Assembly (NCBI GenBank): GCA_028284745.1
Contig: JANQRC010000069.1
Span: forward strand, 1 to 35,125
Direction: 5' to 3'
DNA length: 35,125 bases
From: Flavobacteriaceae bacterium
Lineage (GTDB): Bacteria; Bacteroidota; Bacteroidia; Flavobacteriales; Flavobacteriaceae
A model generated the notes under the pieces. It was given only the letters and a program-made list of their open reading frames with translations, had not been told where the DNA came from and did no database searches. The translations under genes and the position numbers were made by a program. Below, in pieces: positions 24,417 through 32,640 of this stretch (positions are counted from its first letter, which is position 1; each line of letters opens with the position of its first letter).

Positions 24417-26240
24417 ATGAAGAAGGTATTTGCCCCACTTTTCTCTTGCCTTGCATTCTTTGCAGCGCAAGCCCAAGTAACAACGCTAGAGCAGTTGGCG
24501 GAACAAGAAGCACAAGCTGCTTCGGCCAAGTTGCTATTTCACGAGAATCCATCTACAGGAAATTACGACCTTACCTTCCAACGGTTAGATGTTACGGTAG
24601 ATCCTGCCGAATATTACATCAAAGGAAATGTTACTTCTACGTTTACTGCTTTGGAATCACTTTCTCAACTCGTCTTTGACCTTTCGGAAAGTTTGCAAGT
24701 GAAGGAAGTCATAGTTGAAGAAACTCTGCAACGCTTTGACCGTAATGGGGACGCACTGATCGTAAAATTTGATACGGTTGTTCCTGAAGGTGCCTCAAAG
24801 ACAGTTACCGTTCGTTACGAAGGGAAACCAGGTACGGCCAATGGGGCCTTCAACCTAAGCCATCATGGCGAGCATGAAGTGCCACTATTGTATACCCTTT
24901 CCGAACCTTATGGCTCTAAAGATTGGTGGCCATGTAAAGAAGACCCCAATGATAAGGTAGATGTAGTTGAGATAGCCATTACCACGCCCACAAGTTTTCA
25001 GCCTAGAAAAGGAGCGGCACGATCCTACACGGTTGTCTCCAACGGAATGAAAGTTGCTGAAGAGGTTATCGGCGACACTAGAAAGACGACGTTTAAGCAT
25101 CAATATCCCATCCCTGCCTATCTGGTGGCCATCGCAGTGACTGATTACGAAGTGTATTCACACACGATGGAAGCTTCTGACACGTCTTTTGATATCGTGA
25201 ACTATGTATATCCCGAGAGCAAGGAAGCAGCACGAAAGCACACGGGAGTGACGAAAGATGTGATGGAAGTTTTCCAAAGACACTTTGGCGACTATCCGTT
25301 CAAGAAAGAAAAGTACGGCCATGCACAATTTAGCTGGGGTGGTGGTATGGAACATACTACGATCTCGTTCATGGGCAACTTCAGCCGCATGCTTATCGCG
25401 CATGAGTTGGCCCATCAGTGGTTTGGCAACAAAGTTACTTGCAAGAGCTGGAAGGATATCTGGTTGAATGAAGGCTTTGCCACCTATTTGACAGGTATGG
25501 TCGAGGAGCATCTGGATGGCCAGGAAGACTTCAACAACTGGAAGCAAGGCAAAGTGGCTTCGATCACACGCTCAGGTGTTGGGAAATTGTATCTAGAAGA
25601 CAAACACCTGGACAATAAAGACCGCATCTTCAACTCGCGTCTGACCTACGACAAGGGTGCCATGGTATTGCACATGCTTCGCAAGCAATTGGGCGATGCC
25701 CTTTTCTTTAAAGGAGTCAGAAACTATCTGAATGACGAAGAACTTGCCTACAATAACGCTACTACAGAAGACCTTAAGGCCCACCTGGAAGCGGCAAGTG
25801 AGACGGACCTAAGTGAGTTCTTCAAGGATTGGGTGTATGGACAAGGCTATCCATCCTTTGAATTGTCTTGGGAAGCGGGAGCAGACCAAGTGAAGATGGT
25901 GCTTTCGCAAGAAACGTCGGCAAAACAGGCAGCCGACTTTTTCGAGTTGAATGTTCCTGTTCGACTGTTCTATGAGGACGGAAGCTTCGAGGATGTTCAA
26001 CTTCCACATATGATGAACGAACAAAAATTCACCTTCCATATTGAACAGCCTATTTCGTTTGTAGAGCTGAACCCAGAATTCGACATTATTTCTAAGAACG
26101 ACACGGTCATCGACCTAGCGGCAGAACGCATCGCGCGGGCCGAGGCATTGCAAGTGGAAAGTACCCTTACCCTGAACACGGATCAAGTAAGGGAAATGGT
26201 CAGTACTTCAGATGCTATCGCCACTGTACCACAACCCTAG
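24417..26240 (+). CDS. secreted M1-family zinc aminopeptidase
   Basis: A 607-residue exported metallopeptidase. A signal peptide ends at AQA-Q (about residue 19). The zinc site is HELAHQW (His329, Glu330, His333) with the third ligand Glu352 in WLNEGFATY, at the canonical 18-residue interval. The exopeptidase motif, normally GAMEN, reads GGMEH (309-313). The C-terminal part after about 480 is a short beta domain; the large helical domain of the longest M1 enzymes is absent. No type IX secretion C-terminal domain is seen. It is followed by rseP on the same strand but with a separate promoter. Confidence 0.93.
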   Translation: MKKVFAPLFSCLAFFAAQAQVTTLEQLAEQEAQAASAKLLFHENPSTGNYDLTFQRLDVTVDPAEYYIKGNVTSTFTALESLSQLVFDLSESLQVKEVIVEETLQRFDRNGDALIVKFDTVVPEGASKTVTVRYEGKPGTANGAFNLSHHGEHEVPLLYTLSEPYGSKDWWPCKEDPNDKVDVVEIAITTPTSFQPRKGAARSYTVVSNGMKVAEEVIGDTRKTTFKHQYPIPAYLVAIAVTDYEVYSHTMEASDTSFDIVNYVYPESKEAARKHTGVTKDVMEVFQRHFGDYPFKKEKYGHAQFSWGGGMEHTTISFMGNFSRMLIAHELAHQWFGNKVTCKSWKDIWLNEGFATYLTGMVEEHLDGQEDFNNWKQGKVASITRSGVGKLYLEDKHLDNKDRIFNSRLTYDKGAMVLHMLRKQLGDALFFKGVRNYLNDEELAYNNATTEDLKAHLEAASETDLSEFFKDWVYGQGYPSFELSWEAGADQVKMVLSQETSAKQAADFFELNVPVRLFYEDGSFEDVQLPHMMNEQKFTFHIEQPISFVELNPEFDIISKNDTVIDLAAERIARAEALQVESTLTLNTDQVREMVSTSDAIATVPQP

Positions 26241-26317
26241 GTGCGCACTTCTCTTAAAAGATCATTAAAATATCAAGCAATCGGTTAGGTTGCATTTCAT
26301 AAGTATTGCCAAAACCG

Positions 26318-26325
26318 TACTTTTG
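26318..26325 (+). promoter_or_regulatory. -7 element TACTTTTG of rseP
   Basis: An exact TAnnTTTG match 19 bp before the rseP ATG (26345). A possible -33 TTG at 26290-26292 is slightly too distant (25 bp). Confidence 0.5.
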
Positions 26326-26344
26326 TGCGTTCTAGAAACGAATT

Positions 26345-27697
26345 ATGACAGCATCTGAAATAATCGTGATCGTAGGCCAGTTCTTGCTGAGCCTGTCGCT
26401 TTTGATCGTTCTGCACGAGTTGGGACACTTTGTGCCCGCCAAACTCTTCAAGACCAAGGTTGAGAAATTCTACCTCTTCTTCGATGTGAAGTTCTCGTTG
26501 TTCAAAAAGAAAATAGGGGAGACCGTATATGGGATCGGATGGTTACCCTTGGGCGGCTATGTGAAGATCGCCGGGATGATCGACGAAAGCATGGACACGG
26601 CGCAACTGGCCGAAGAGCCACAGCCTTGGGAATTTCGCTCTAAACCAGCCTGGCAACGACTCATCATCATGCTCGGTGGGGTGTTTGTCAATTTTGTGCT
26701 GGCATGGTCGATCTACATCGGAATGTCGTTTGTCTGGGGTGAAAAATATCTAGCAGCTGAGGATATTGGCGATTCTATGCGAGTATCAGAGTTGGTCACC
26801 GAAAATGTTGGGCTGCAAACAGGAGACAAGATCCTATCGATAGATGGCGAGGGCTTCGACACCTTTGGTGAGATGCGTGAAAACTTCCTCTTCGCCAAAG
26901 AAGTAAAAGTAGTGCGAGATGGTAAAGAACAGATACTGACCGTCCCGCAGGACTTCCTAGAAAAGATCATCGATGACAATACCGGTAACATCATTGGGTT
27001 GCGTTTGCCTTTGGTTGTTGGGGCGTTTGATGACGATTCGCCTAACAAAGGCAAAGAACTTAAGAAGGGAGACGTTCTTTTGCGTCTTGGAGAGACCGAG
27101 GTGAAATATTTTGAAGATGCTTCAGAAGAACTTAAGAACTATAAGGGGCAGCAGGTGAATGCCAAGGTATTCAGGAATGGAAAGGAACAAGACATCCAAC
27201 TTCAAGTCAACGATCAAGGAAAGTTGGGCATAATAACTGGAGGCATCTCTATGGAAGACATGGGCAAATTAGGTTACTTGAAACTTTCTACGAAAGAGTA
27301 CAGCTTTGGGGAGTCCTTCGGAGCGGGCACGGCACGTTTCTTAGATCGTTTTGCGTCTTTTGGAAAACAACTGAAAGCCTTGGTAACACCCAGCACAGGC
27401 GCATACAAGGGACTGGGGAGCTTTATCTCTATCGCAAAGATATTCCCAACCACCTGGGATTGGCAGGCATTCTGGAGCATCACGGCCTTCTTGTCGATCA
27501 TGCTAGGTGTGTTGAACTTATTGCCGATCCCAGCATTGGATGGCGGCCATGCCATGTTCTTGGTCTACGAGTTGATCGCTGGAAAGAAGCCTAGCGATAA
27601 ATTCCTAGAGTATGCCCAGATGGCAGGCTTTATCATTTTGATCAGCCTGTTTATCTTTGCCTTTGGCAATGACATCTATCGTAACTTTTTGAAGTAG
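26345..27697 (+). CDS. rseP: RseP-type site-2 intramembrane protease
   Basis: A 450-residue inner-membrane zinc protease that cleaves transmembrane segments of anti-sigma factors and remnant signal peptides. The HELGH zinc site is at residues 24-28 in the first helix, and the third ligand lies in NLLPIPALDGGH near the C-terminus. PDZ-like domains fill the periplasmic middle (about 130-300, with LQTGDKILSIDG and LKKGDVLLRLGE). A final hydrophobic helix ends the protein. Length and layout are typical of the family. The downstream neighbour is a tRNA with its own promoter. Confidence 0.96.
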   Translation: MTASEIIVIVGQFLLSLSLLIVLHELGHFVPAKLFKTKVEKFYLFFDVKFSLFKKKIGETVYGIGWLPLGGYVKIAGMIDESMDTAQLAEEPQPWEFRSKPAWQRLIIMLGGVFVNFVLAWSIYIGMSFVWGEKYLAAEDIGDSMRVSELVTENVGLQTGDKILSIDGEGFDTFGEMRENFLFAKEVKVVRDGKEQILTVPQDFLEKIIDDNTGNIIGLRLPLVVGAFDDDSPNKGKELKKGDVLLRLGETEVKYFEDASEELKNYKGQQVNAKVFRNGKEQDIQLQVNDQGKLGIITGGISMEDMGKLGYLKLSTKEYSFGESFGAGTARFLDRFASFGKQLKALVTPSTGAYKGLGSFISIAKIFPTTWDWQAFWSITAFLSIMLGVLNLLPIPALDGGHAMFLVYELIAGKKPSDKFLEYAQMAGFIILISLFIFAFGNDIYRNFLK

Positions 27698-27717
27698 TTT
27701 GAAATCTCACTTTTTTG

Positions 27718-27748
27718 TTTTGAAGAAGTGAAAAAACGATTATATTTG
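27718..27748 (+). promoter_or_regulatory. promoter of the tRNA-Asn gene
   Basis: A -33 region TTTTG (27718-27722) and -7 TATATTTG (27741-27748) are spaced by 18 bp. The leader before the mature tRNA contains two small hairpins (CTTGTC/GACAAG at 27756-27772 and TGCTTT/AAAGCA at 27774-27793), probably relevant to 5' processing. Confidence 0.7.
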
Positions 27749-27795
27749 CACCCGCCTTGTCGACGAGACAAGTCTGCTTTAGCGAAAAAGCAAAT

Positions 27796-27869
27796 TCCTC
27801 AGTAGCTCAGTTGGTTAGAGCATCTGACTGTTAATCAGAGGGTCGTTGGTTCGAGCCCAACCTGAGGAG
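27796..27869 (+). tRNA. tRNA-Asn (anticodon GTT)
   Basis: A 74-nt cloverleaf. Acceptor stem TCCTCAG (27796-27802) pairs with CTGAGGA (27862-27868), discriminator G at 27869. The D-arm region is AGCTCAGTTGGTTAGAGC. Anticodon stem TCTGA/TCAGA encloses CTGTTAA, with anticodon GTT at 27830-27832. The T arm contains GGTTCGAGCC. CCA is not encoded. Confidence 0.97.
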
Positions 27870-27878
27870 CCTGATCGG

Positions 27879-27909
27879 ACACCTCGCCATCTTGGCGGGG
27901 TGTTCTTAT
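27879..27909 (+). terminator. terminator of the tRNA-Asn gene
   Basis: An 11-bp stem (ACACCTCGCCA at 27879-27889 with TGGCGGGGTGT at 27893-27903, one wobble pair) with a tight TCT loop and a T-rich tail follows the tRNA by 10 bp. The rest of the gap to 28031 shows no gene; a short GCTCAT/ATGAGC inverted repeat is present near 27927-27948. Confidence 0.8.
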
Positions 27910-28031
27910 TTCCAATCGCTTGAAAGGCTCATGTTTGCTAAGGATGAGCGCGATAAGTAGGTCCAGACTGGCGGTTTGATACTTTTTTTTCAGAAAGAGG
28001 GGTTTTTGAAAATAGTGTTTTAAAAATCAAA

Positions 28032-29561
28032 TTACTTGACCATATCTCTTTGGCTATAGGGAATCATCTCTCCATTTATCAAGAAAAGTGTGTTCTTATT
28101 ACTTCGTTTGATGAAATTGGAATTGACTATGTAGGATCTATGACACTGAATAAAGTTAGGTGGAAGTTCTTCCTTCAACTGGCTCAAGGTTCCGCGAACG
28201 AAGTGCTTTTTTCCATTTGAGATGAATATATCCAGATAGTGGTCATTGGATTTCACGTACATAAAATCTGAAATATAGATTTTTGTTTTGTCCTTTAGCA
28301 GAATGTGATTCTTGGTGACTAAGCTCTTCAATTCATCCAATTTTAGTAAGGTCTCAGACTTTTCTTTATTCAATAATTCATTCTTCTTTTTGTTTTTAAC
28401 ATATAAGAAGTATAAGACTACTGTAATAAAGAGGGCTACTACGATAAAAGGAAAAGTAGAGTATAGCTTCATTCGTAAAGACTCATTGGTTTTTGAGAGG
28501 TTTTGAAGCTCTTTCTCTTTTTCTTCAAAATCATATTTGTTGTCCATTCCCCTTATGGCCAATGAATGTTCTTGTTGGTCTATTTCATTTTTCACTTTGT
28601 TCATTTCCTTGAAATAGAAAAATGCACTGTCATATTTCTTTAGGCTTTCGTAACACTTATAAAGCCATTCGTTGGTGTACATCAAATAGATTTTTTCCTT
28701 ATCCCGTTTGAGGTCCTGTTTCAAGAAGGGAATCGCTTTCTCAGGCTGTTTGTTCTTATAATAATTAATTGCACTGTTGTATTTGATCCCTGCTCTCCTT
28801 GACTTTGAGTACCAATAGGGAATATTTCCAAATATCGAATCTGCCTTGAGGTTATAAATATTGGCCAACGCATAATTCTTCTTCCAATGTGATAGGTATA
28901 CCCCATGAAGTTGGTAAACCCTCCCTGCCCGGAATCCTCCTGATTTTGACAATGCCAATAGATTGCCCATAACAGCATCCATTTTTTTCCTTACTTCTAT
29001 GTTCTGAGCACCTCCTTCGGACAACATGAAATAATAGCCCATCTTTAAATAGTTGGTCCAAAAATCCTCTTTAACATTATTTGAATACTTTGAGAACTCA
29101 ACGATATAATTGCTCAAAAGTTCTGCATCGCGAGTTTTGTAAATAATATGCTGGCACAACCGTTTAAGAGATTCTCTTATGAGCAAAGTGTCGAATAACT
29201 TCTTTGAAGTGGCCAGCGATAATCGGTAGTTGGAATAAATCAAGGAATCCCTTTCGACCACCTTTAAGTGTGTCAGGTAATCACTTAGTAACAAATTATG
29301 AATAATGTCCTCTCTTTTTTTCGTAGAGAAACTTCTGTAATCAGCATTATGATCATACTTATCACCATTCTTCAAATAAAGATAGTTCAATCGAATAAGT
29401 TCTTTTATTGCCTGATCATTAACTCTTTCAATATTTTCGTGAATCTTAGAAATTCTTAAATCTTCAAATGCCATTATAATACTATCAAGCACTTTATCCT
29501 GTCCGTTAATGTAGATGGAACAGAAAAGCAAAAAGACCAAAGTTTTTTCCCTATGTTTCAC
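28032..29561 (-). CDS. membrane-anchored TPR-LytTR transcriptional regulator
   Basis: A 509-residue protein with a signal-like N-terminus (ending near ING-Q, residue 20), a periplasmic all-helical region with TPR-like repeats (about 100-340, e.g. NYYKNKQPEKAIPFLKQDL), one transmembrane helix (about 370-388), a short coiled coil (390-415) and a C-terminal LytTR DNA-binding domain (about 423-509: FMYVKSNDHYLDIFISNGKK, then FIQCHRSYIVN). Such one-component regulators bind DNA as direct repeats near promoters. It is the last gene of a four-gene operon, 3 bp after its neighbour, and a 21-bp-phased direct repeat lies before the operon. The end at MVK is slightly shorter than many LytTR domains. Composition is A+T-rich compared with the core genes. 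The signal sensed is unknown. Confidence 0.88.
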   Translation of the reverse strand: MKHREKTLVFLLFCSIYINGQDKVLDSIIMAFEDLRISKIHENIERVNDQAIKELIRLNYLYLKNGDKYDHNADYRSFSTKKREDIIHNLLLSDYLTHLKVVERDSLIYSNYRLSLATSKKLFDTLLIRESLKRLCQHIIYKTRDAELLSNYIVEFSKYSNNVKEDFWTNYLKMGYYFMLSEGGAQNIEVRKKMDAVMGNLLALSKSGGFRAGRVYQLHGVYLSHWKKNYALANIYNLKADSIFGNIPYWYSKSRRAGIKYNSAINYYKNKQPEKAIPFLKQDLKRDKEKIYLMYTNEWLYKCYESLKKYDSAFFYFKEMNKVKNEIDQQEHSLAIRGMDNKYDFEEKEKELQNLSKTNESLRMKLYSTFPFIVVALFITVVLYFLYVKNKKKNELLNKEKSETLLKLDELKSLVTKNHILLKDKTKIYISDFMYVKSNDHYLDIFISNGKKHFVRGTLSQLKEELPPNFIQCHRSYIVNSNFIKRSNKNTLFLINGEMIPYSQRDMVK

Positions 29562-29564
29562 GCA

Positions 29565-30191
29565 CTATTGTTTCAAAATTCCAAGTCCATCACATTCGTA
29601 GCCTCCTCCTGGATACAAAATGCCTTCCTTCGATATCTTGTATGTTTCCGATATTTCACAATATAGCTCTAATGCTGTGCTTTCTGTCCTCGGGACAAAT
29701 CCAAAGTAATAATTTTCCCCTACCAATAAGTCATCCTGATATGTTCTTAAGGTATAAATAGCATCATCTGTATCCATGCTGCTCTTGTCATAAAAGTCTA
29801 TTTCATATTTGAACACCACTGATTTTGACTCGGTATCGAGATCGAAACTTGCTTCATTTATTCTCAACCCACTGTTAATATGGAATAGAGAACCATTCAA
29901 TATATGTGCTTTGAATGTGAGGCTGTCAATCTTAAAGCCGCTTTCCGTTTTCTTTCCCATGATTTGTCCAATAACCGTATAGGACATTACCCTGCAGGGC
30001 TGGAATTGAAATGTTTGGTCAGAATGATTATCCTCTTCCAGCACATAATATTGTTGCACGTCGGCAGCTCCCAGTTCATCGCCCCTTACATGATGCACTG
30101 AGGTAAAACTGATCAAAAGAATGACTAGGATCAAAATGATAACAAACAATAGCCATAGTACGAATTTCCTTGATTTTACTAATGCCCCCAT
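29565..30191 (-). CDS. membrane-anchored protein of unknown function in the LytTR operon
   Basis: A 208-residue protein that I do not recognise. One strongly hydrophobic helix (about 11-30) follows a short basic N-terminus, so the rest is probably periplasmic. The outer part is mostly predicted beta, with an SFDLDTESKSVVFKYEIDFYD stretch and Cys residues near residues 61, 180 and 200 that could form disulfides. It begins 4 bp after the stop of the 255-residue gene and ends 3 bp before the LytTR regulator, so it is part of one transcript. It could be a sensor or anchor partner for the two secreted proteins; this is only inference from order. Confidence 0.78.
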   Translation of the reverse strand: MGALVKSRKFVLWLLFVIILILVILLISFTSVHHVRGDELGAADVQQYYVLEEDNHSDQTFQFQPCRVMSYTVIGQIMGKKTESGFKIDSLTFKAHILNGSLFHINSGLRINEASFDLDTESKSVVFKYEIDFYDKSSMDTDDAIYTLRTYQDDLLVGENYYFGFVPRTESTALELYCEISETYKISKEGILYPGGGYECDGLGILKQ

Positions 30192-30195
30192 GTCC

Positions 30196-30963
30196 TTATT
30201 GTTTATTTAAAGAGTCTTTTATTCCCTCAAATCTTACGATATAAGCCCTTAACATCGCTGCAATCTCTGTATTCAGGTTCTCTACTTGCGTTTCAAGAAT
30301 AGCAATATCGAATGCAATGGACTTTATAGCGTCCAAGCAGGCATTAGTATCGTCTTTTTTGGTTATTTTAGAATTGTTCAATTTGGGACAATCATTGTAG
30401 GATGCATTGATTTCCTCCAATTTGGATATTATGCTGCCAATGTAAACGGCTGCCTTTCCACTTGACGGAATGTTCTTCGAGCTTATGGTTTCCCTTAGAC
30501 TGACAAGGGATTCCTTATTGCCGTACACCTGCTCAAATGCATTCTGAAATTTCCTAACAATTTCATTCTTCACAGTGACAGCGTTCTTGTTCCTCAAAAC
30601 ATCTATAAAATGCACATCCTTAAAAATAGACAATCTACCAACATCATTTCCAACTCTTTCAATCCTTAACTGGACCTGGTTTATGGCCTCGAGATATTCA
30701 ATATCCTTTCCAAATTGACCTGTGAGCTCATTTTTAGCCTGTTTTATGGTCTTATCAAGTTCCTTTTTATATTGCTCTTCCATTTTTTTTGCGGCTTCAT
30801 CTTTATCCCTTCTTTTTGAGCTACCTATTTCCTTTACTCCTTCAACGATTTTAGGCAAAAGTGTACCAGCAATCTTATCGATTATTTCAATGGGATTGAT
30901 TTGGGCATGGCTAAAATTAAGTGTGCAAATTAGCATTGCGACCACCGTTAGTTTGGTTCTCAT
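30196..30963 (-). CDS. secreted helical (coiled-coil) protein of unknown function
   Basis: A 255-residue exported protein with a clear signal peptide (cleavage after SHA at about residue 20). The mature part is almost all helix: an early hydrophobic stretch (IIDKIAGTLLPKIVEGVKEI), a very charged region (KRRDKDEAAKKMEEQYKKEL), then heptad-like helices to the end. Two Cys residues (NDCPK and TNACLD) may pair. No catalytic motif is visible and I cannot name a family. It is the second gene of the operon, 6 bp after the first. Long secreted helices occur in adhesins, pore-formers and scaffolds, but nothing here selects one. Confidence 0.8.
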   Translation of the reverse strand: MRTKLTVVAMLICTLNFSHAQINPIEIIDKIAGTLLPKIVEGVKEIGSSKRRDKDEAAKKMEEQYKKELDKTIKQAKNELTGQFGKDIEYLEAINQVQLRIERVGNDVGRLSIFKDVHFIDVLRNKNAVTVKNEIVRKFQNAFEQVYGNKESLVSLRETISSKNIPSSGKAAVYIGSIISKLEEINASYNDCPKLNNSKITKKDDTNACLDAIKSIAFDIAILETQVENLNTEIAAMLRAYIVRFEGIKDSLNKQ

Positions 30964-30969
30964 GATTAA

Positions 30970-31662
30970 TTATTTTAAAGTTACTATTTTAAGGTATGAC
31001 AAGTGAGAGATAATGAGGCTCTCCAAGTTCTTCAACTCCCTGTTGAGTTCCTGTATTTTTTGGGAGTTGTAAGGAATGGCACCATTACTAGAGCAAATAA
31101 ACTCCAGAATGGCATTGAGTTCTTGTTCTACCGGTTTCTCTATCAATTGCTTGTTGACCTGTGATAAAATCTGTTTGAGCTTATTCAGTGAACCGTTTAT
31201 CTCCTCCATCTTGTGGTGGGTTATAATCTCTTCAAATGAGTTAATGAGTTTAGAACCTTCTGCCCAGTTCTGTTTATAGATTAAAACTATCCGATAGGTT
31301 CCTACGTCACAATCACTATTCTTGAATCCGAGATAAAACCCTGAGTGACTGAATGTCTCTAGAACGTTCACTTTCTTGCTTGTTGTCTTAACGTTGTTCA
31401 ATAGTTCCAATATCAACACCAATTGTTCCCTGTTTTGCTCCTCACTGAAAAACTTTGGTAATTCCTCGTCTGATCTGTCTATCTTTAAGATCAATCTGTT
31501 ATTACCTCTTTGTTTGACCAAGATTCGATTCTCCAGACCAAAGACTATTCCTTCTTTTTTAAGTTCTTCCTCAATGCTATGCTCATAAGAGTTATAATCC
31601 TGTGCCGATAATAACCAGTTGAGAAGGCATAATAGGGACGTAAATAATATTTTTTTTAGCAT
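30970..31662 (-). CDS. secreted protein of unknown function, first gene of the LytTR operon
   Basis: A 230-residue exported protein. The signal peptide MLKKILFTSLLCLLNWLLSA is followed by Gln-Asp at the cleavage site. The mature N-terminal half appears beta-rich (FGLENRILVKQRGNNRLILKI), the C-terminal half helical with Leu/Ile heptads (EEINGSLNKLKQILSQVNKQL). Two Cys residues occur (SDCDVG and FICSSN). I recognise no family. A -7-like element and a phased direct repeat upstream (31687-31754) mark it as the operon's first gene. Confidence 0.8.
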   Translation of the reverse strand: MLKKILFTSLLCLLNWLLSAQDYNSYEHSIEEELKKEGIVFGLENRILVKQRGNNRLILKIDRSDEELPKFFSEEQNREQLVLILELLNNVKTTSKKVNVLETFSHSGFYLGFKNSDCDVGTYRIVLIYKQNWAEGSKLINSFEEIITHHKMEEINGSLNKLKQILSQVNKQLIEKPVEQELNAILEFICSSNGAIPYNSQKIQELNRELKNLESLIISHLSYLKIVTLK

Positions 31663-31686
31663 AATAGATGGGTTTTAGTTTTGATG

Positions 31687-31754
31687 CTAAAGTATTATCT
31701 ATCAGTTTTTTATATAAAAAAATGTCGTGACTGACGCCAAAAGTGTCGCGAGTG
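31687..31754 (-). promoter_or_regulatory. LytTR-operon promoter with 21-bp-phased direct repeat
   Basis: On the minus strand TACTTTAG (31687-31694) resembles the -7 element. Upstream are two 16-bp direct repeats at 31718-31733 and 31739-31754, identical at 13 of 16 positions (minus-strand consensus CAsTCrCGACAyTTTT), offset by exactly 21 bp. LytTR-domain regulators bind pairs of short direct repeats about two helical turns apart, so this is a candidate site for the operon's own regulator. Confidence 0.55.
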
Positions 31755-31833
31755 TTCATTTCCTAGATTAATTCGAGTGAGCAAAATCCAAATCTGAATG
31801 ATAGATTGACTTATCTAGAACAAGCAACAATTG

Positions 31834-32175
31834 ATGAAGCACTTTGCCACCGTCCTGAGGAATCGGGCACTTGGCAAGCAGACCGACAACCTGATGAGCA
31901 AGAACCTCGTGTTCTATTTCTCAAGGCGACAGCTCATCGAGATGGTGACGAGGCACTTCGACGGCACCATCCCAAAGCAGCACGACCTTGTTTCAATGGA
32001 GAACAGAGAACTGTTGGGACTGATCGACAACGAACTGTTCATCATCTCCTACGTCACTGGACTGTGGAGCAAGGAGGCTCAAAAGGAAGAGGTAAAGAAA
32101 GAGGGGTCGCAAGCAAACCCAAACCCTCAAAAGCCTAGGACCGATGACAAGAGGACTGACAAGGCATCCAAGTAG
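31834..32175 (+). CDS. hypothetical protein, first of an overlapping pair
   Basis: A 113-residue cytoplasmic-looking protein starting at ATG 31834 (MKHFATVLRNRALG). The body is compact and mostly helical, with RRQLIEMVTRHFDGTIPK and LLGLIDNELFIISYVTGLW; the tail is a low-complexity Lys/Asn/Pro-rich extension. No signal peptide, no recognised family. It is noticeably richer in G+C than the genes on both sides, and lies between two A+T-rich minus-strand units. The next gene overlaps its end by up to 32 bp, implying cotranscription. I believe it is real from composition and its paired neighbour; the function is unknown. Confidence 0.7.
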   Translation: MKHFATVLRNRALGKQTDNLMSKNLVFYFSRRQLIEMVTRHFDGTIPKQHDLVSMENRELLGLIDNELFIISYVTGLWSKEAQKEEVKKEGSQANPNPQKPRTDDKRTDKASK

Positions 32176-32569
32176 GCGCAAGGCGATCGACCATGCCATG
32201 TGGCTCACCTTCGAGCATCGGATGGACAACATCCATTATGGTGTGATCGAGAGCATCGAGGGCGACCACCTTGTCGTTCCTGTAGAGCATATCACCTTCA
32301 AGGGTGAGAAGTTCGAGGAACTACCAAGCGATCACTCTGAGATGACCTACGACCATATCCAGAGGATACGGATGGCCTACGAGCCTCTACCACATTGGGA
32401 GGTTATCGCTGGGATGCTGTCCATCACCGATGGCGAGGTGTTGAGATTCATCCTCGCCTACAGGGTGCCATTGGAACGGTTTATCCGATATGAGCTTGCA
32501 GGCCGAGGTCATGATGAGAATCATCAGTGGGTCGGCTTTGAACAGGCTGCTAAGATGTGGCTGACCTGA
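32144..32569 (+). CDS. hypothetical protein, second of the overlapping pair
   Basis: A 141-residue soluble protein from the ATG at 32144; a second ATG at 32198 (MWLTFEHRMDN) would give 123 residues and may be the true start, because the first 18 residues are basic and poorly structured. The core is acidic and rich in His and Glu (GVIESIEGDHLVVPVEHITF, then HSEMTYDHIQRIRMAYEPL). No signal peptide or known motif. It is followed by a strong terminator at 32582. Together with its upstream neighbour it looks like a small cargo operon in an accessory region. Confidence 0.7.
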   Translation: MTRGLTRHPSRRKAIDHAMWLTFEHRMDNIHYGVIESIEGDHLVVPVEHITFKGEKFEELPSDHSEMTYDHIQRIRMAYEPLPHWEVIAGMLSITDGEVLRFILAYRVPLERFIRYELAGRGHDENHQWVGFEQAAKMWLT

Positions 32570-32581
32570 TAACTGAAAAAG

Positions 32582-32613
32582 AAAACCCCCGCTTCATTTA
32601 ATGCGGGGGTTTT
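32582..32613. terminator. strong bidirectional terminator
   Basis: An 11-bp perfect stem (AAAACCCCCGC at 32582-32592 with GCGGGGGTTTT at 32603-32613) with a 10-nt loop. It ends the plus-strand pair; the A run in the left arm gives a T run on the minus strand, so it can also stop the RHS-linked genes ending at 32641. Confidence 0.88.
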
Positions 32614-32640
32614 ACAATCACTTAAACTTGTAAGCACCTA

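Noticed and set aside
27910..28031. Possible small gene between the tRNA and the LytTR operon
   Set aside because: Only very short open frames and an A+T-rich tract are present, with no conserved-looking peptide.
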